Origin: Haemophilus sp.
GTDB lineage: Bacteria > Pseudomonadota > Gammaproteobacteria > Enterobacterales > Pasteurellaceae
NCBI GenBank assembly: GCA_019423025.1
Contig: JAHZCD010000002.1
Location: 66,515-130,514 of the forward strand
Direction of reading: 5' to 3'
DNA length: 64,000 nucleotides
A program made the position numbers and the translations under genes. Below, piece by piece: positions 60,686 to 64,000 of the stretch. The notes under the pieces were generated by a model. It made no database searches and was not told the DNA's origin. It saw only the letters and a list, made by a program, of their open reading frames with translations. Every line of letters starts with the position of its first letter. The first letter of the stretch is position 1.

Positions 60686-60904
60686 ATGGCTCAACATTCA
60701 AAGTATTCAGATGGGCAAGTTAATGCCATCATTAACGACATGATTAGCGTGCTTGAAACTCACAAAGCGCCCGTTGATCTTTCTCTTATCGCTTTAGGTA
60801 ATATGGCTAGTAATTTATTAACCACTAGCGTGCCAGCTGCACAGCGTGAAGCATTAGCACAAGCCTTTGCCAACTCTCTGATGAATTCGGTGAAAACAAA
60901 ATAA
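60686..60904 (+). CDS. yejL: YejL family protein (UPF0352)
   Basis: A small 72-residue helical protein of unknown function. It matches E. coli YejL (KYSDGQVNAIINDMISVLETHKAPVDLSLIALGNMASNLL). It is one base from yejM and certainly shares its transcript, the same arrangement as in E. coli. No metal or catalytic motif is visible. Confidence 0.9.
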   Translation: MAQHSKYSDGQVNAIINDMISVLETHKAPVDLSLIALGNMASNLLTTSVPAAQREALAQAFANSLMNSVKTK

Positions 60905-60905
60905 A

Positions 60906-62648
60906 ATGTGGTGGTTTAAAAAGAGCAAATTCAACGGACGTGAATACCGTGAAGAAACCTCGCGAAAAATTTCGTGGGGGCACTGGTTTGCTTTTTTTAA
61001 CATTATCATCGCCATTCTTATTGGCAGTCGTTACGCCTTTCTCATTGACTGGCCAGATACCTTACTCGGCAAAATTTATTTCTTTATCAGCTTATTAGGC
61101 CATTTCAGTTTTTGTGTTTTTGCCCTGTATTTGCTGGTTATTTTTCCGCTGAGCTTTATCATCAAAAATCACCGCACTTTCCGTGGATTAACGGTAATTA
61201 TTGCCACGATTTGTACTACTTTATTGCTGTTTGATACGGAAGTTTTTAACCGTTTCAATATCCACCTTTCTTCTATCGTTTGGAATTTGTTAGTGAATCC
61301 TGAAAAGGGTGAGCTTTCAAGAGATTGGCAAATTTTCTTCGCGCCAATGCCGATTATTTTACTGATTCAAATGCTTTTCTCTCGTTGGAGTTGGGAAAAA
61401 TTACGTAGTTTAGAGCGTCAAAAATGGCTCAAAAAAGTGGGATTAGTGCTAACTTCTACTTTTGTGGCAACACACTTAATTTATGCTTGGGCGGATGCCT
61501 TTTTATATCGTCCGATTACCATGCAGCGTTCTAATTTCCCGCTTTCTTATCCAATGACTGCTCGAACTTTTTTGGAAAAACAAGGATTTATTAATGCGGA
61601 AACATACTCTCAGCGCTTAGAGCAAGAAGGGCGTTTAGATGCATTAAAACTTGATTATCCGAAAAAAGACCTTCAGTTTGAGCAAGTTGAGAACAAACCA
61701 AATATCCTCGTGATTACCGTTTCAGGTTTACGTTATGACGCACTGACTAGCGAGAAAATGCCTAAATTGTTTGAATTTGCCACAAGTTCTACTCAATTTA
61801 CGAATCATTACAGTAGCGGCAATACGAACAATGCCGGCCTAGTGGGCTTATTCTATGGACTGAATGCAAATTATACGGACAGTATTTTGAGTAATCACAC
61901 ACCGTCGGTATTAATTAAAAAGCTACAAGATGAGAAATATCAATTTGTCGCTTATTCGTCTACGGCATTTAAAGATAGCTTATTTAAACAAGCCTTGTTC
62001 CGTAATGTGAAATTGCCTAAAGTGAAAGCTTCTTCGCCAAAAGAGGCGAGAAATGGTGTTTTATCACTCTTAAAAAATGATAAGCCTTGGTTTGCTTATG
62101 TGGATTTAGATATTACGGATAAAACGGAAGAAAACTACACCAAATCGCTTGCAGATATAGATCAACAGATTGATGAAACCTTAGCATCAGTCTCTTTAGA
62201 TAATACGATTGTCATTATTACTGCAGAACATGGTACAACGTTTAATAAACTGGATGAAAAAGAGCAAGAAAACTATTTTGGTCGTGATGAAATCCAAGTG
62301 CCATTTATTGTTTATTGGAAAGATTTACCAGTGCAAGAAGTATCTAAATTAACGAGCCATACGGATTTATTACCGGCATTGATGTCATCAATCTTTAAAG
62401 TGAAAAATCCAGTTTCGGATTATGCACAAGGTCGCAATTTATTTGAGCTTAATGGCAATCCTTGGGTATTGGCATCGAATTTCCGTTGGAATGTCATTAT
62501 TCAGCCGGATGGCACACAGTATCATATTGATCGCAAAGGAAATTATAAGAAATTTGACCGCACTTATACGGAGCAATCTTCAAGCCGCCCACCACTCGGC
62601 TTGTTCTTGGAAGTTTTCAAACAAGAGCGTTCTTTTGTCAATAAATAG
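60906..62648 (+). CDS. yejM: inner membrane protein YejM (PbgA/LapC), lipopolysaccharide sensor
   Basis: An essential regulator of lipopolysaccharide synthesis in E. coli, acting with LapB on LpxC proteolysis. It has five N-terminal membrane helices (about residues 25-195) and a periplasmic sulfatase-like domain (about 265-560). Catalytic features of true sulfatases are degraded: it reads TVSGLRYDAL and TAEHGTTF in place of full metal sites, as expected of the non-enzymatic family. It has 580 residues (586 in E. coli). No lapB or lpxC lies in this window. Confidence 0.92.
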   Translation: MWWFKKSKFNGREYREETSRKISWGHWFAFFNIIIAILIGSRYAFLIDWPDTLLGKIYFFISLLGHFSFCVFALYLLVIFPLSFIIKNHRTFRGLTVIIATICTTLLLFDTEVFNRFNIHLSSIVWNLLVNPEKGELSRDWQIFFAPMPIILLIQMLFSRWSWEKLRSLERQKWLKKVGLVLTSTFVATHLIYAWADAFLYRPITMQRSNFPLSYPMTARTFLEKQGFINAETYSQRLEQEGRLDALKLDYPKKDLQFEQVENKPNILVITVSGLRYDALTSEKMPKLFEFATSSTQFTNHYSSGNTNNAGLVGLFYGLNANYTDSILSNHTPSVLIKKLQDEKYQFVAYSSTAFKDSLFKQALFRNVKLPKVKASSPKEARNGVLSLLKNDKPWFAYVDLDITDKTEENYTKSLADIDQQIDETLASVSLDNTIVIITAEHGTTFNKLDEKEQENYFGRDEIQVPFIVYWKDLPVQEVSKLTSHTDLLPALMSSIFKVKNPVSDYAQGRNLFELNGNPWVLASNFRWNVIIQPDGTQYHIDRKGNYKKFDRTYTEQSSSRPPLGLFLEVFKQERSFVNK

Positions 62649-62838
62649 ATAGCTTTTTTGTGCTTAAAATTTTATACTTTGCACTCAGTTGAAAGACTGA
62701 AAAGATGTTATTAATTAAAATCTGCGAATTTTTCATAACATTGCAAATAATTCACAATAGATCAGATCCTTATTGGGTTTGCTTTTCAATTAATACACTT
62801 CTCGTCTCTCTTTTCCTTTCTTTTTTGGCGGAGTTATT

Positions 62839-63831
62839 ATGAGAAATCACGTTCGTAGCTTTAAAACGTTTATTCGAGACGAAATTATTAAAAAAGGTGG
62901 CTGGGTTAACGCCCATGCTCACGCAGATCGTGCTTTTACAATGACACCTGAAAAAATTGGCATTTACCACAACAGCAATCTTCAACAAAAATGGGATTTA
63001 GTGGACGAAGTTAAACGTACATCAAGTGTTGATGATTATTACGCCCGTTTCTGTCAATCGATTGAGCTTATGATTTCCCAAGGGGTAACGGCATTTGGTA
63101 CTTTTGTGGATATTGACCCGATTTGTGAAGACCGAGCCATCATTGCTGCGCACAAAGCTCGCGAAGTCTATAAACATGACATTATTTTGAAATTTGCAAA
63201 TCAGACCTTAAAAGGGGTGATTGAGCCAGAAGCACGCAAATGGTTTGATATTGGTTCGGATATGGTGGATATGATTGGAGGCTTGCCTTATCGCGATGAG
63301 CTTGATTATGGGCGCGGCCTTGAAGCAATGGATATTTTACTTGATGCGGCTAAATCTCGCGGCATTATGTGTCATGTACACGTGGACCAATTTAACTCTC
63401 CGAAAGAAAAAGAAACCGAACAGCTGTGTGATAAAACCATTGAACATGGTATGGAAGGGAGAGTAGTGGCAATCCATGGTATTTCCATTGGTGCACATAG
63501 CAAAGAATACCGCTATAAGCTTTATGAAAAAATGCGTCAGGCAAAAATGATGATGATTGCTTGTCCAATGGCGTGGATTGATAGTAACCGAAAAGAAGAT
63601 TTGATGCCTTTCCATAATGCCTTGACACCGGCAGATGAAATGATTCCAGAAGGGATTACAGTCGCGTTAGGTACGGATAATATCTGTGATTATATGGTGC
63701 CACTTTGTGAAGGGGATTTATGGCAAGAGTTAAGCTTGCTTGCTGCTGGCTGTCGCTTCCCACATCTTGATGCAATGGTTGATATCGCAAGTATCAATGG
63801 ACGTAAAGTGTTAGGTTTAGAGCCAGTTTAA
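62839..63831 (+). CDS. amidohydrolase-superfamily protein, cytosine-deaminase-like
   Basis: A predicted cytoplasmic metal-dependent hydrolase or deaminase of 330 residues. Metal-ligand motifs follow the CodA-type TIM barrel: HAH at 26-28 (NAHAHAD), HVHVDQFN in the middle, AIHGISIGAHS and a late GTDNICDYMVP. It is shorter than cytosine deaminase (about 420) and lacks the small N-terminal beta-sandwich, beginning almost at the HAH motif. It is alone behind its own 190-base upstream region, in which I see only AT-rich sequence and no clear promoter. The substrate is unknown; deaminase activity is an inference from the family. Confidence 0.75.
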   Translation: MRNHVRSFKTFIRDEIIKKGGWVNAHAHADRAFTMTPEKIGIYHNSNLQQKWDLVDEVKRTSSVDDYYARFCQSIELMISQGVTAFGTFVDIDPICEDRAIIAAHKAREVYKHDIILKFANQTLKGVIEPEARKWFDIGSDMVDMIGGLPYRDELDYGRGLEAMDILLDAAKSRGIMCHVHVDQFNSPKEKETEQLCDKTIEHGMEGRVVAIHGISIGAHSKEYRYKLYEKMRQAKMMMIACPMAWIDSNRKEDLMPFHNALTPADEMIPEGITVALGTDNICDYMVPLCEGDLWQELSLLAAGCRFPHLDAMVDIASINGRKVLGLEPV

Positions 63832-63852
63832 TCCAAAAAATTAGATAGAAGT

Positions 63853-63890
63853 GCGGTCATAAAATGAAACGTTTTGTGGCCGTTTTTATT
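63853..63890 (+). terminator. USS-containing terminator after the amidohydrolase gene
   Basis: GCGGTCATAAAA (63853-63864) pairs with TTTTGTGGCCGT (63872-63883), allowing G-U pairs, followed by TTTTATTT. The left arm includes a perfect uptake core. Confidence 0.65.
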
Positions 63891-63949
63891 TATAAGATAA
63901 AACAGAAATAATGCTAATTTGACGGATTTAAGTAAGGATTGTAAGAAAG

Positions 63950-64000
63950 TGGTGGGCGATACCGGTCTCGAACCAGTGACCCCCTCCTTGTAAGGGAGGT
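63950..64000 (-). tRNA. tRNA-Val (anticodon TAC), 5' part outside window
   Basis: On the minus strand, the anticodon arm CCTCC-CTTACAA-GGAGG gives anticodon TAC. The variable loop, a T-arm ACTGG-TTCGAGA-CCGGT, the acceptor 3' strand ATCGCCC, discriminator A and an encoded CCA follow. About 25 bases of the 5' end (acceptor and D arm) lie beyond the window edge. The anticodon stem-loop is identical to E. coli tRNA-Val(UAC). Confidence 0.95.

Larger units (their letters stand above)
511..63857. repeat. DNA uptake sequences (USS), core AAGTGCGGT, dispersed
   Basis: The 9-base core or its complement ACCGCACTT occurs nearly fifty times by eye. Examples lie near 511, 1501, 2442, 4035, 11752, 12702, 12719, 13538, 14529, 15563, 15581, 17259, 20672, 20732, 22028, 22257, 23248, 24738, 26055, 26883, 27228, 29036, 30091, 31820, 35589, 36504, 38638, 39711, 40135, 41930, 44694, 45723, 47031, 47089, 48509, 50058, 50938, 51713, 52791, 54617, 55990, 56109, 58195, 58593, 60583, 61173, 62559 and 63849. 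This is the Haemophilus-type uptake signal, recognised when competent cells bind DNA. Copies lie in both orientations, within genes and as inverted pairs forming terminators. Positions are read by eye and may be off by a base or two. Confidence 0.95.

Noticed and set aside
1..64000. CRISPR arrays, prophage, insertion sequences, defence or toxin-antitoxin loci
   Set aside because: I looked for regularly spaced repeats, transposases, integrases and small gene pairs and saw none. The only repeated element is the dispersed uptake sequence.

Overview
This window is ordinary chromosome from a member of the Pasteurellaceae, most likely the genus Haemophilus. The main evidence is nearly fifty copies of the Haemophilus-type DNA uptake core AAGTGCGGT (or its complement), many of them paired as terminator hairpins. 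AT-rich codon use and protein sequences resembling H. influenzae homologues agree with this. From memory, the ribosome, isoprenoid and lipid A genes that sit together here are scattered in H. influenzae Rd, so a relative such as H. parainfluenzae is plausible; that is inference. I see no prophage, insertion sequence, CRISPR array, toxin-antitoxin pair or integrative element, and no intergenic stretch longer than about 230 bases.

Layout. 1-4.5 kb: the edge of pssA, a SpoU-family methyltransferase and glutathionylspermidine synthetase/amidase. 4.5-10.9 kb (minus strand): a complete periplasmic nitrate reductase operon napFDAGHBC behind an FNR-like site. 11.1-15.6 kb: trmB-yggL (minus), then priA and ftsN. 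15.6-20.7 kb: a TetR-type regulator with an RND drug efflux adaptor and pump. 20.7-23.8 kb: an M48 protease divergent from the tryptophan permease mtr, then an orphan methyltransferase. 23.8-40.4 kb: the core cluster rpsB-tsf, a reversed phosphoethanolamine transferase, then pyrH-frr-dxr-uppS-cdsA-rseP-bamA-skp-lpxD-fabZ-lpxA-lpxB-rnhB. 40.4-53.5 kb: an SLC13 permease, aspA divergent from groESL, ygfB-pepP, uspA, alaS-csrA, galU and aqpZ. 53.6-56.9 kb: metJ and a copper efflux module (cueR divergent from copZ-copA). 56.9-64 kb: cpxA with a frameshifted cpxR, bamE, yejK, yejL-yejM, an amidohydrolase and the 3' part of a tRNA-Val gene.

The genes fall into coherent groups. Nap reduces nitrate with electrons from the quinol pool. 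The cluster from uppS to lpxB makes lipid carriers, phospholipid precursors, lipid A and the outer-membrane assembly machine; BamE, YejM, CpxA and the PEtn transferase are related envelope functions elsewhere in the window. Cue/Cop handles cytoplasmic copper.

I did not find a previously undescribed system. The points most worth a second look are a one-base frameshift that removes the DNA-binding half of CpxR while cpxA stays intact; a TrpR-operator-like 12-bp inverted repeat centred on the mtr -10 box; a structured rpsB leader with a possible pseudoknot; a sigma-E-like promoter upstream of galU; and uptake-sequence hairpins inside priA and directly in front of lpxB.
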